Positions 8,364 through 15,284 of a DNA stretch of 64,000 nt are shown here, in pieces; the first letter of the stretch is position 1; each line of letters starts with the position of its first letter. This DNA comes from Solirubrobacter phytolaccae (GTDB lineage: Bacteria; Actinomycetota; Thermoleophilia; Solirubrobacterales; Solirubrobacteraceae), in NCBI RefSeq assembly GCF_027587195.1, contig NZ_JAPDDP010000001.1, positions 62,001 to 126,000 of the forward strand, given 5' to 3'. Under the pieces are notes generated by a model that worked only from the letters and a program-made list of their open reading frames with translations, was not told the DNA's origin and made no database searches. The position numbers were made by a program, and so were the translations under genes.

Positions 8364-9287
8364 ATGGGAAAGCTTGTGTTCTTGCTGCCTGGCCAGGGCT
8401 CTCAGAAGGTCGGCATGGGCAGCGACCTGCTCGAGGAGCGGCCGGAGCTGCTCGAGCCGTACTTCGAGGCGGCCGAGGCGGCGTCCGGCAAGCCGATCCG
8501 CCAGCTGTGCCTGGAAGGGCCGATCGAGGCGCTGACCGCGACCGACGTCGCGCAGCCGGCGCTGTTCTGCGTCGCGCTGGCGATGGCCGACCTCGCGCGT
8601 GAGCAGGGCATCACGCCCGACTACGTGGCCGGCCACTCGCTCGGCGAGTACACGGCCGCGGTCGTCGCGGGTGCGCTCAGCCCGGAGGACGGCATCAAGC
8701 TCGTCTCCGCGCGTGGCGCGCTGATGGCGGAGGCCCAGAGCGAGGTGCCGGGCGGCATGGCCGCGGTGCTCGGGCTCGACGCCGACAAGGTCGCGGAGCT
8801 GTGCGAGTCGATCGACGGCCGCGTTGCGCCCGCCAACTTCAACACGCCGTCGCAGGTCGTCGTGTCCGGTGATCTGGACGCGATCGACAAGCTCGTCGAG
8901 GCGGCGCCCGAAGCGGGTGCGCAGCGCGCCGTCAAGCTCCAGGTCGGCGCCGCCTTCCACAGCGAGGCGATGGTCCCGGTGCGCGAGAAGATGGCCGAGC
9001 GGATGGCCGACGTCACGTTCAGCGACCCGACGATCCCGCTCGTCTCGAACGCGTCCGGCGAGCTGGTCACGACGGGCGACGGCATCCGCGAGGCGCTGCT
9101 CGCGCAGATCGCGAAGCCCGTGCGCTGGGTGGACTGCGTGAACACGCTCGTCGAGGAGGGCGCGGACACGTTCCTCGAGCTCGGCCCCGGCAAGGTGCTG
9201 ATCGGGCTGGTCCGGCAGATCCGCGACGGCATGGACATCACCGCCGCGGACTCGCCCAAGAAGCTCGGGAAGTTCGTCGCGCGCTAG
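8364..9287 (+). CDS. fabD: Malonyl-CoA:ACP transacylase
   Basis: A 307-residue protein with full FabD architecture: PGQGSQ near the N-terminus, nucleophile elbow GHSLGEY (Ser92) and the catalytic histidine in AAFHSEAM (His199). It moves malonyl groups from CoA to acyl carrier protein for fatty acid synthesis in the cytoplasm. Length fits stand-alone FabD rather than a polyketide synthase domain. No other fab gene is adjacent, unlike the usual fabD-fabH-acpP-fabF clusters. An AAGACT at 8351 seven bases before the ATG could be a -10 element, which would make the mRNA leaderless. Its TAG interlocks with the stop of the convergent alcohol dehydrogenase in a shared CTAG. Confidence 0.93.
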   Translation: MGKLVFLLPGQGSQKVGMGSDLLEERPELLEPYFEAAEAASGKPIRQLCLEGPIEALTATDVAQPALFCVALAMADLAREQGITPDYVAGHSLGEYTAAVVAGALSPEDGIKLVSARGALMAEAQSEVPGGMAAVLGLDADKVAELCESIDGRVAPANFNTPSQVVVSGDLDAIDKLVEAAPEAGAQRAVKLQVGAAFHSEAMVPVREKMAERMADVTFSDPTIPLVSNASGELVTTGDGIREALLAQIAKPVRWVDCVNTLVEEGADTFLELGPGKVLIGLVRQIRDGMDITAADSPKKLGKFVAR

Positions 9288-10468
9288 GGGTTCAGCACGA
9301 TCTTGAACGCCCCGTCCTGCTTCTTCTGGAAGATGTCGTAGCCGTGCGGGGCGTCCTCGAGCTTCATGTGGTGGGTGGCGTAGTTGTCGACGCCGAGCGG
9401 GTCGTCGTCGCCGGTCACCAGCGGCAGGATCTCGTCGATCCAGTTGCGCACGTTGGCCTGGCCCATCCGGAACGTGAGCTGCTTGTCGAACATCTGCAGC
9501 AGCGGCATCGGGCTGGCCGCGCCGCCGTAGACGCCTGACAGAGAGATCGTGCCGCCGCGGCGGACGAGCTCGATCGAGAGGTGCAGGGCGGAGAGGCGGT
9601 CGATGCCGGCCGTCTCGATCGCTTTGCGCGCGACCGCGTCGGGCAGGAAGCTCGCGAGGCGGTGGGCGAGCTTGCCGATCGGGGCGCCGTGCGCCTCCAT
9701 GCCGACCGCGTCGATCACGGCGTCCGGCCCGCGGCCGCCGGTGAGCTCACGGACGTAGGCGGCGATGTCGTCGTGGTCCTCGATCGAGACCGCCGTGACG
9801 CCGTGCGCGTTCGCGCGGGCGAGCCGGTCGGGCACGAGGTCGAGGCCGATCACGTTCTCGGCGCCGAGGTGCTGCGCGACGCGCGTGCACATCTCGCCGA
9901 TCGGACCGAGGCCGAGCACGACGACGCTGCCGCCCTTGGGGATGTCGGCGTACTTGACCGCCTGCCAGGCGGTGGGGAGGACGTCGGAGAGGTAGACGAA
10001 GCGGTCGTCCGACGGGCCCTCGGGCACCTTGATCGGGCCGTACTGCGCCTGCGGCACGCGCAGGTACTCGGCCTGGCCGCCGGGGACCTGGCCGTAGAGC
10101 TTCGTGTAGCCGAGCAGCGCGGCGCCGGTCTCGTACTCGCGCACCTGGGTCGTCTCGCACTGCGACTGCAGGCCGGTGCCGCACATGAAGCAGTGTCCGC
10201 AGGAGATGTTGAACGGGATGACGACGCGGTCGCCCGGCTTGATGTCGGTGACCTCGGCGCCGACCTCCTCGACGATGCCCATCGGCTCGTGGCCGAGGAT
10301 GTCGCCCGAGTCGATGTACGCCCCGAGCACCTCGTACAGGTGCAGGTCGGAGCCGCAGATGCCGGTCGAGGTGACCTTGATGATCGCGTCGGTCGGGTGC
10401 TCGATCGTCGGGTCGGGAACGTTGTCCACGCGCACGTCGTGCACGCCATGCCAAGTCAATGCCTTCAT
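9284..10468 (-). CDS. Zinc-dependent alcohol (formaldehyde-type) dehydrogenase
   Basis: A 394-residue medium-chain dehydrogenase. Catalytic zinc ligands are visible as GICGSDLH (Cys38) and GHEP (His60, Glu61). The structural zinc lobe CGHCFMCGTGLQSQC carries four cysteines, and the NAD(P) site is VLGLGPIGEM. Length and the insert after the cofactor domain resemble glutathione-independent formaldehyde dehydrogenases more than simple ethanol dehydrogenases. The start at 10468 (MKALTWHGVHDVRV) is the canonical family start; the longer frame upstream overlaps the divergent gene and is rejected. The promoter gap of 37 bases is shared with the SDR gene and holds a perfect palindrome. Confidence 0.92.
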   Translation of the reverse strand: MKALTWHGVHDVRVDNVPDPTIEHPTDAIIKVTSTGICGSDLHLYEVLGAYIDSGDILGHEPMGIVEEVGAEVTDIKPGDRVVIPFNISCGHCFMCGTGLQSQCETTQVREYETGAALLGYTKLYGQVPGGQAEYLRVPQAQYGPIKVPEGPSDDRFVYLSDVLPTAWQAVKYADIPKGGSVVVLGLGPIGEMCTRVAQHLGAENVIGLDLVPDRLARANAHGVTAVSIEDHDDIAAYVRELTGGRGPDAVIDAVGMEAHGAPIGKLAHRLASFLPDAVARKAIETAGIDRLSALHLSIELVRRGGTISLSGVYGGAASPMPLLQMFDKQLTFRMGQANVRNWIDEILPLVTGDDDPLGVDNYATHHMKLEDAPHGYDIFQKKQDGAFKIVLNP

Positions 10469-10473
10469 TGCGG

Positions 10474-10496
10474 GTTTCGCTACCCACACTGGGTAG
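10474..10496. promoter_or_regulatory. Palindrome with divergent GGGTAG motifs; possible sigma-B-like promoter or operator
   Basis: CTACCCA (10480-10486) and TGGGTAG (10490-10496) form a perfect inverted repeat with a three-base centre between two divergent genes. Read rightward, GTTT (10474-10477), 13 bases, then GGGTAG (10491-10496) resembles the GTTT...GGGTAT promoter of sigma-B-type factors. The same -10 motif appears leftward because the site is palindromic. It could equally be a repressor operator. Confidence 0.4.
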
Positions 10497-10505
10497 GGCC
10501 TACAG

Positions 10506-11558
10506 ATGAGCCGCAAAGTGGTGGTCACAGGTGCGACGGGGAACGTCGGGACGAGTGTCCTGGAGGCACTCGGTGCCGACGAGCGGGTCGACGAGATCGT
10601 CGGCATCGCGCGGCGGATCTCGAACTGGACGCCGCCCAAGGTCACCTGGGTCTCCGCCGACGTCGCCTCCGACGACCTGTCCGGCGCCTTCGCGGGCGCT
10701 TCGGCCGTCATCCACCTCGCGTGGCTCATCCAGCCCTCCCGCGACGACGCCGAGCTCGAGCGCGTGAACGTGCAGGGCTCGCGGCGCGTGTTCGAGGCCG
10801 CGTTGGCGGCGGGGGTCGAGGTGCTCGTGCACGCGTCTTCGGTCGGCGTGTACTCGCCCGGCCCGAAGGACCGCGCGGTCGACGAGTCCTGGGCGCGCGA
10901 GGGCGTGCCGTCGCTGTTCTACGCCCGTCACAAGGCCGCGTGCGAGCACATCCTGGACGAGCTGGAAGGTCGCGGCACGCGGATCGTCCGGCTGCGGCCC
11001 GGCCTGATCTTCAAGCGTGAAGCGGGCCCGGAGATCCGGCGCCTGTTCGCCGGTCCGTTCCTGCCCGCGTGGCTGCTCAAGCCCGGCCGTCTTCCGGTGC
11101 TCCCGCTCCCGGACCGCCTGTCCGTGCAGTGCGTGCACGCCTCCGACGTCGGCAACGCGTACCGCCTCGCGGCGTTGGAAGAGCACGCCGAGGGCGCCTA
11201 CAACATCGCCGCCGAGCCGGTGCTCGATCCCGACACGCTCGCCAAGGTCCTGCAGACCCGTCGCGTGACCGTGCCCGAGAAGGCGATCCGCGTCGGCGCC
11301 GACCTCACCTTCCGCGCCCACCTGCAGCCCGCTCCCGCCGGCTGGGTGGACATGGGCCTCGCCGTTCCGACCATGGACACCACCCGCGCGAAGGAGCACC
11401 TCGGCTGGACCCCGACCGTCGACGCGGCGACCGCGCTGCGCGAGCTGCTCGCCGGCATGCGCGAGGCCTCAGGCCTCGACACACCGCCGCTCAAGCCCCA
11501 CGCCGGCGGCCCCTTGCGGATCAAGGAGATCCTTTCGGGCGTCGGCCGCCGACTCTAA
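10506..11558 (+). CDS. NAD-dependent epimerase/dehydratase-family protein (extended SDR)
   Basis: A 350-residue extended short-chain dehydrogenase. The cofactor motif is TGATGNVGTSVLEAL near residue 10, and the active-site region has ASSVGVYSPG with the downstream FYARHKAACE (Tyr and Lys of YxxxK present). The C-terminal part resembles sugar-epimerase-like proteins of actinomycetes, but the substrate is unknown. It is divergent from a zinc alcohol dehydrogenase with a palindromic 37-base gap, so the two are probably co-regulated. A perfect hairpin follows 17 bases after the stop. Confidence 0.9.
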   Translation: MSRKVVVTGATGNVGTSVLEALGADERVDEIVGIARRISNWTPPKVTWVSADVASDDLSGAFAGASAVIHLAWLIQPSRDDAELERVNVQGSRRVFEAALAAGVEVLVHASSVGVYSPGPKDRAVDESWAREGVPSLFYARHKAACEHILDELEGRGTRIVRLRPGLIFKREAGPEIRRLFAGPFLPAWLLKPGRLPVLPLPDRLSVQCVHASDVGNAYRLAALEEHAEGAYNIAAEPVLDPDTLAKVLQTRRVTVPEKAIRVGADLTFRAHLQPAPAGWVDMGLAVPTMDTTRAKEHLGWTPTVDAATALRELLAGMREASGLDTPPLKPHAGGPLRIKEILSGVGRRL

Positions 11559-11575
11559 AGCGATGCTAAGGGACG

Positions 11576-11598
11576 GTTAAAGGCCCTGGGCCTTTAAC
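11576..11598. terminator. Bidirectional intrinsic terminator
   Basis: GTTAAAGGCCC (11576-11586), a single T, then GGGCCTTTAAC (11588-11598): a perfect 11-base inverted repeat with GC-rich core and A/T-rich ends, between two convergent genes and touching the stop of the leftward one. The layout suits termination in both directions. Confidence 0.7.
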
Positions 11599-12646
11599 TT
11601 CGTCGAGGCACCTCGAGGGTTGCGCGGGGGCGGGCGTTGTTGACGTAGCCCTTCGGGTTCCATAGGCCGGCCTCGTCGTCGGGCTGGGTGGCGGCGGACG
11701 AGTCCCAGGCGCGGACGACCAGCTCGTGCTCGCCCGGTGGGAGATCGAGCGGCGCGCGCCAGTGGCGCCAGGCCCAGGGGCCGAGGTCGTCGAGGAGCTC
11801 GGCCTGCGTCCAGGTGGCGCCGCCGTCGGTGGAGACGTCCACGCGCGTGACGAAGCGCTCACCGCCCGCGAACGCGTAGCCGCGCACCTCGGTGGCCGTC
11901 GCGGAGAGGATGTCCGCGTTGAGCGCGACCAGGCCGAGCGGCATGCCCGCTCCGGACGCCGGCGCGCCCTCGGGCGGCAGCAGCCGGTAGACGACGTCCT
12001 GGAAGTAGCCCTTCCACGGGTGCGCCCGCACCTCGATCCGGTTCAGCCACTTCACGCTGCGCGCGCCGATGTAGCCCGGCACGACGACCCGGAGCGGCGC
12101 GCCGTGCACGGGCTCGAGCGGCTCGCCGTTCATCGCCCACGCGAGCAGCACCTCGGGCCGCTCGGCCTTGCCGAGCGGGATCGAGCCGCCGAAGTGCTGC
12201 GGCGGCTTGGCCTCGGGGCTCAGGTCGGCGCCCTCGAAGCCGACGTGCGCAGCCCCGGCCCGCGGGCCGGCGAGCTTCAAGACGTCCGCGAGCCGCGCGC
12301 CCGTCCAGGTCGCCGTGCCGGTCGCGCCCGGACCCCACGGCGCCTCGCCCGGGATGTCGCGGATCGCGATCAGCCCCGCGCGCCGGTTGCCCGCGCACTG
12401 CAGCGTCGCGGTCACCTCGTACTCGGGCAGCGCCTCGCGCAGCGTCGCCAGCGACAAGTCCAGCGGCCGCTCGACCAGGCCGTCCACGCGCAACCGCCAC
12501 GCCGAGCCGGCCTCGGGCACCTCGCCGTGGTTGCGCACGTAGAACGCGCTGGTGGCCGTGATCGGCCCGGCCGCCAGCGCCGCGCGCTCGGTCTCGGCGT
12601 TGTACGGGTCGGTGCCGTGGACGATCACGTCGCGCTTGCCGAACAT
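11594..12646 (-). CDS. Sulfite-oxidase-family molybdopterin enzyme, cytoplasmic
   Basis: A 350-residue protein of the sulfite oxidase / nitrate reductase molybdenum-cofactor fold. The molybdenum-ligating cysteine is in TLQCAGNRR (Cys84), and the cofactor-binding block HGAPLRVVVPGYIGARSVKW is clear. The C-terminal half is the Ig-like dimerisation domain (VDVSTDGGATWTQAEL). There is no twin-arginine signal, heme b5 domain or membrane segment, so it should act in the cytoplasm, unlike periplasmic MsrP or SorA. Sulfite is a plausible substrate by family but unproven. The start at 12646 lies only 18 bases from the divergent VOC-protein start. Confidence 0.92.
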   Translation of the reverse strand: MFGKRDVIVHGTDPYNAETERAALAAGPITATSAFYVRNHGEVPEAGSAWRLRVDGLVERPLDLSLATLREALPEYEVTATLQCAGNRRAGLIAIRDIPGEAPWGPGATGTATWTGARLADVLKLAGPRAGAAHVGFEGADLSPEAKPPQHFGGSIPLGKAERPEVLLAWAMNGEPLEPVHGAPLRVVVPGYIGARSVKWLNRIEVRAHPWKGYFQDVVYRLLPPEGAPASGAGMPLGLVALNADILSATATEVRGYAFAGGERFVTRVDVSTDGGATWTQAELLDDLGPWAWRHWRAPLDLPPGEHELVVRAWDSSAATQPDDEAGLWNPKGYVNNARPRATLEVPRRS

Positions 12647-12664
12647 GCCCGTCAGCCTACGGGG

Positions 12665-13042
12665 ATGATCCGGCTCGACCACTGCGTCATCCACGTCTCC
12701 GACTGGGACGTCTCCAACGCCTTCTACCGCGACGTCGTCGGCGCGGAGATCGTCGAGGGCGGCTCCGGCCGCGTCGCGTACCGGCTCGGGGACACGCAGC
12801 TCAACGTCCACGGGCCCGGGGTGGACGTCGGCACCCTCGTCGCCCGCGAGCCGGTCATGCCCGGCAACAGCGACCTCTGCTTCGTCTGGGACGGCTCCCC
12901 GGAGGACGCCGTCGCCCATCTCCAGCGCCACGACGTGCCGATCGAAGACGGCCCGGTGACCCGTCACGGCGCCCGCGGCGAGGGCACGAGCGTCTACTTC
13001 CGCGACCCCGACGGCAGCCTCCTCGAGTTCATCGCGTACTGA
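12665..13042 (+). CDS. VOC-family (glyoxalase/bleomycin-resistance fold) protein
   Basis: A 125-residue single-unit vicinal oxygen chelate protein. It starts with IRLDHCVIHVSDWDVSNAFY and ends with SVYFRDPDGSLLEFIAY, the classic first and last strands. Candidate metal ligands are His in LDHCVIHV and the final Glu. Family members are dioxygenases, glyoxalases, isomerases or antibiotic-binding proteins, so the exact role is open. The ATG at 12665 opens the family's usual first strand. It is divergent from the molybdoenzyme gene with an 18-base gap, so it may be leaderless. Confidence 0.88.
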   Translation: MIRLDHCVIHVSDWDVSNAFYRDVVGAEIVEGGSGRVAYRLGDTQLNVHGPGVDVGTLVAREPVMPGNSDLCFVWDGSPEDAVAHLQRHDVPIEDGPVTRHGARGEGTSVYFRDPDGSLLEFIAY

Positions 13043-13099
13043 ACGGGAACCACGGCGTCCGGTTGCCGTGCGCCAGTTGAGGGTGATACCTATAACTCC

Positions 13100-13840
13100 G
13101 TGACTTTTCTCGACCTATGTCTGTTCGCACAACGCGTCGAAGAGTTTCGATGCACGAACTGCGACGATGGTTCACCCGGCCCCCTTGAATGGATCGGGGC
13201 GGGCGCCGGGGTCATTGGCGGGATCGCGGCGGTGCTTGCGCTAGTCCTGACACGCAGCAGCGCGCATCAGGCGAAGCAGGCGAGCGCGTCGGCGAATCGT
13301 ACGGCCGCCGCCGCAGAACGTACGGCGCAGGCGGCCGAGGAGGAAGCAGAGCTCTCGCGCGAGCAAGTCGCTTCCTGGCGAGTTGAGAGGTCCAAGAAGC
13401 CGCAGATTGAGACATCCGTCCGAGTGCTCTCGGTGAGTCAGCCGGCGCCGGACGCACCGCCTACGGAGTTCCTGCTGAGGTTGAGCTTTCGCAACGTCGG
13501 CGACCGGGCCGCGAGCAGGGTGCTGGCCAATGCCGCCGTCCCGAAAGGCGCTGGACTGCGTCTACGGCCGCACGAAGCCTTCGTGTTCCACTCGTCTGTC
13601 AGTGAAGAGGTCGCGGACCTGGGCAATGGGAGCGAGACGATCTCCTATTGGAACGGCATTCTCCATGACGTCGATGTCGTCGGCGCGTACGAGGTCGACG
13701 TGATGCTCATTACGCAACCCACACTCGACGCGGAGATGCCGCTTGAGCTGTCGGTGAGCTGGGACGGCGTGAGCGACTACAGCTCGTGGGTCGTACACGC
13801 ATCGTCTGGGGGAAGCGTGACGGTCACACGCGCGGCGTAG
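13100..13840 (+). CDS. Membrane-anchored protein of unknown function, lower GC
   Basis: A 246-residue protein I do not recognise. A short N-terminal part with a CTNC cysteine pair is followed by one membrane segment at about 30-52 (EWIGAGAGVIGGIAAVLALV). Then comes an Ala/Glu-rich probable coiled coil (~55-95) and a soluble beta-rich C-terminal domain (FLLRLSFRNVGDRAASRVL). Codon use is visibly less GC-biased than in all neighbours, suggesting recent acquisition. The GTG at 13100 has no Shine-Dalgarno site; a TATAAC stretch lies just four bases upstream, so the exact start is uncertain. The next gene begins 65 bases downstream. Confidence 0.7.
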   Translation: MTFLDLCLFAQRVEEFRCTNCDDGSPGPLEWIGAGAGVIGGIAAVLALVLTRSSAHQAKQASASANRTAAAAERTAQAAEEEAELSREQVASWRVERSKKPQIETSVRVLSVSQPAPDAPPTEFLLRLSFRNVGDRAASRVLANAAVPKGAGLRLRPHEAFVFHSSVSEEVADLGNGSETISYWNGILHDVDVVGAYEVDVMLITQPTLDAEMPLELSVSWDGVSDYSSWVVHASSGGSVTVTRAA

Positions 13841-13893
13841 AACGCCGGAACCACGGCCATCCACGCGCACGAGTTCCGATCACGTCGAGACCG

Positions 13894-13899
13894 TATTGT
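13894..13899 (+). promoter_or_regulatory. Candidate -10 element (leaderless cyclase mRNA)
   Basis: TATTGT lies six bases before the GTG at 13906, the distance expected if transcription starts at the start codon itself. No convincing -35 box is seen. There is no Shine-Dalgarno site, which fits leaderless translation. Confidence 0.35.
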
Positions 13900-13905
13900 T
13901 TGGCC

Positions 13906-15246
13906 GTGCCTGTTCGAATCGTGATCGCGCTGGGTCTGCCGATCGTGGTGATCGTGGCGCTGCGGGCCGCGCCCGACCTGGACGCGCGCTGGGAGGACCA
14001 GCCCGCGCACTTCTGGATCGTGCTCGTCGCCGGTGTGGTCAACGCCGGGCTCGCGGTCGCGGTGAGCGAGGCGGGACGGAGAAGGAAGGACGCGCGGCTG
14101 CTGCTGATCGGGCTCGCGTTCCTGGCCAGCGCCGGGTTCCTCGGATTGCACGCGCTGGCCACGCCGGGCGTGCTGCTGGAGAAGGGGAACGCCGGGTTCG
14201 TGCTCGCGACGCCCGTCGGGCTCGTGGTCGCCGGACTGCTCGCCGCGGCCTCCGCGATCGAGTACCCGCTGCGGACGGCCCTCGTGATCGTCCGTCACGC
14301 ACGGGCGCTGGTCGGCGGGGTGCTGGGGCTGCTCGCGCTGTGGGCGCTCTTCTCGCTCGCCGAGCTGCCGCCGCTCCGCGACACCGTGGCGCCCGAGGAC
14401 GCGGAGGCCACGCTCGGCGTGTTCGCCCTGCTCGGCGTCCTCAGCTACGGGTTCGCCGCCGTCCAGTACTTCCGGATCGCCGCGCGTCGCGACTCGAAGC
14501 TGGCGTTCGCGATTGCCTTCGCGTTCGCGCTGCTGGCCGAGTCGCTCGTGATCGTGCTCGCCTCGCTGACCACGAGCTGGCAGCTGAGCTGGTGGGAATG
14601 GCACGTGCTGATGGCGATCAGCTTCTTCACGATCGCCGCCGCCGCGCAGCGCGAGTGGTTCGAGGAGCGGTTCAGCGCGCTCTACCTCGACGAGACGCTC
14701 GCCGGGCACCGCGAGGTGACCGTGCTGTTCGCGGACCTGAGCGGGTTCACGCCGTTCGCCGAGGCCAACGGCCCCGAGGCCGTGCACGCGATGCTCGTCA
14801 GCTACTTCGGCGACCTCGCGCCGATGATCGTCGACGACTTCGACGGGGAGGTGCAGGACTTCGTCGGCGACCAGATCTTCGCCATCTTCAACAAGCGCGG
14901 CGACCACCCCGACCACGCGCTCCGGGGCGCGAAGGCCGCCCTCGAGCTGCAACGCCGCGCGGCGGCGATCCGCCAGCCCGACTGGCCGATCTTCCGCTGC
15001 GGCGTGAACACCGGCCCGGTGCTCGCGGGTGTGGTGGGGGACCGCGGGCACCGCATCCACGGCGTCTTCGGCGACACCGTCAACCTCGGCTCCCGCCTAG
15101 AGGGTCAGGCCAAGCCCGGCGAGATCGTGATCGCGGCCACCACCCGCGACCATCTGCCGGACGCGGCGCGGGTCGAGCCGCTCCCACCGCTGGCCATCAA
15201 GGGCAAGGCCGAGCCGGTCCAGGCCTACGTCCTGCGCGGGCTGTGA
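13906..15246 (+). CDS. Membrane class III nucleotide cyclase with altered substrate residues
   Basis: A 446-residue protein with about eight hydrophobic membrane helices (residues ~3-260) followed by a class III adenylate/guanylate cyclase domain. The metal-binding aspartates (Asp277 in VLFADLSGF, Asp322 in FVGDQIFAIF) and the transition-state pair (Asn393, Arg397 in VNLGSRLE) are present. The purine-selecting lysine, normally three residues before the second GD, is Asp318, and the partner Asp/Thr seven residues before the Asn is Gly386. Activity is therefore likely but substrate choice is not predictable. The GTG at 13906 was preferred over the longer frame, which runs into the previous gene. 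The integral membrane half may sense an unknown signal. Confidence 0.9.
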   Translation: MPVRIVIALGLPIVVIVALRAAPDLDARWEDQPAHFWIVLVAGVVNAGLAVAVSEAGRRRKDARLLLIGLAFLASAGFLGLHALATPGVLLEKGNAGFVLATPVGLVVAGLLAAASAIEYPLRTALVIVRHARALVGGVLGLLALWALFSLAELPPLRDTVAPEDAEATLGVFALLGVLSYGFAAVQYFRIAARRDSKLAFAIAFAFALLAESLVIVLASLTTSWQLSWWEWHVLMAISFFTIAAAAQREWFEERFSALYLDETLAGHREVTVLFADLSGFTPFAEANGPEAVHAMLVSYFGDLAPMIVDDFDGEVQDFVGDQIFAIFNKRGDHPDHALRGAKAALELQRRAAAIRQPDWPIFRCGVNTGPVLAGVVGDRGHRIHGVFGDTVNLGSRLEGQAKPGEIVIAATTRDHLPDAARVEPLPPLAIKGKAEPVQAYVLRGL

Positions 15247-15284
15247 GAAGCCCGTCATCGCGATTTGCCACGCTGTAGCGATCC

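Noticed and set aside
13091-13096. TATAAC as -10 element of the lower-GC gene
   Set aside because: Only three bases from the start codon, too close for normal initiation unless the true start is further downstream.
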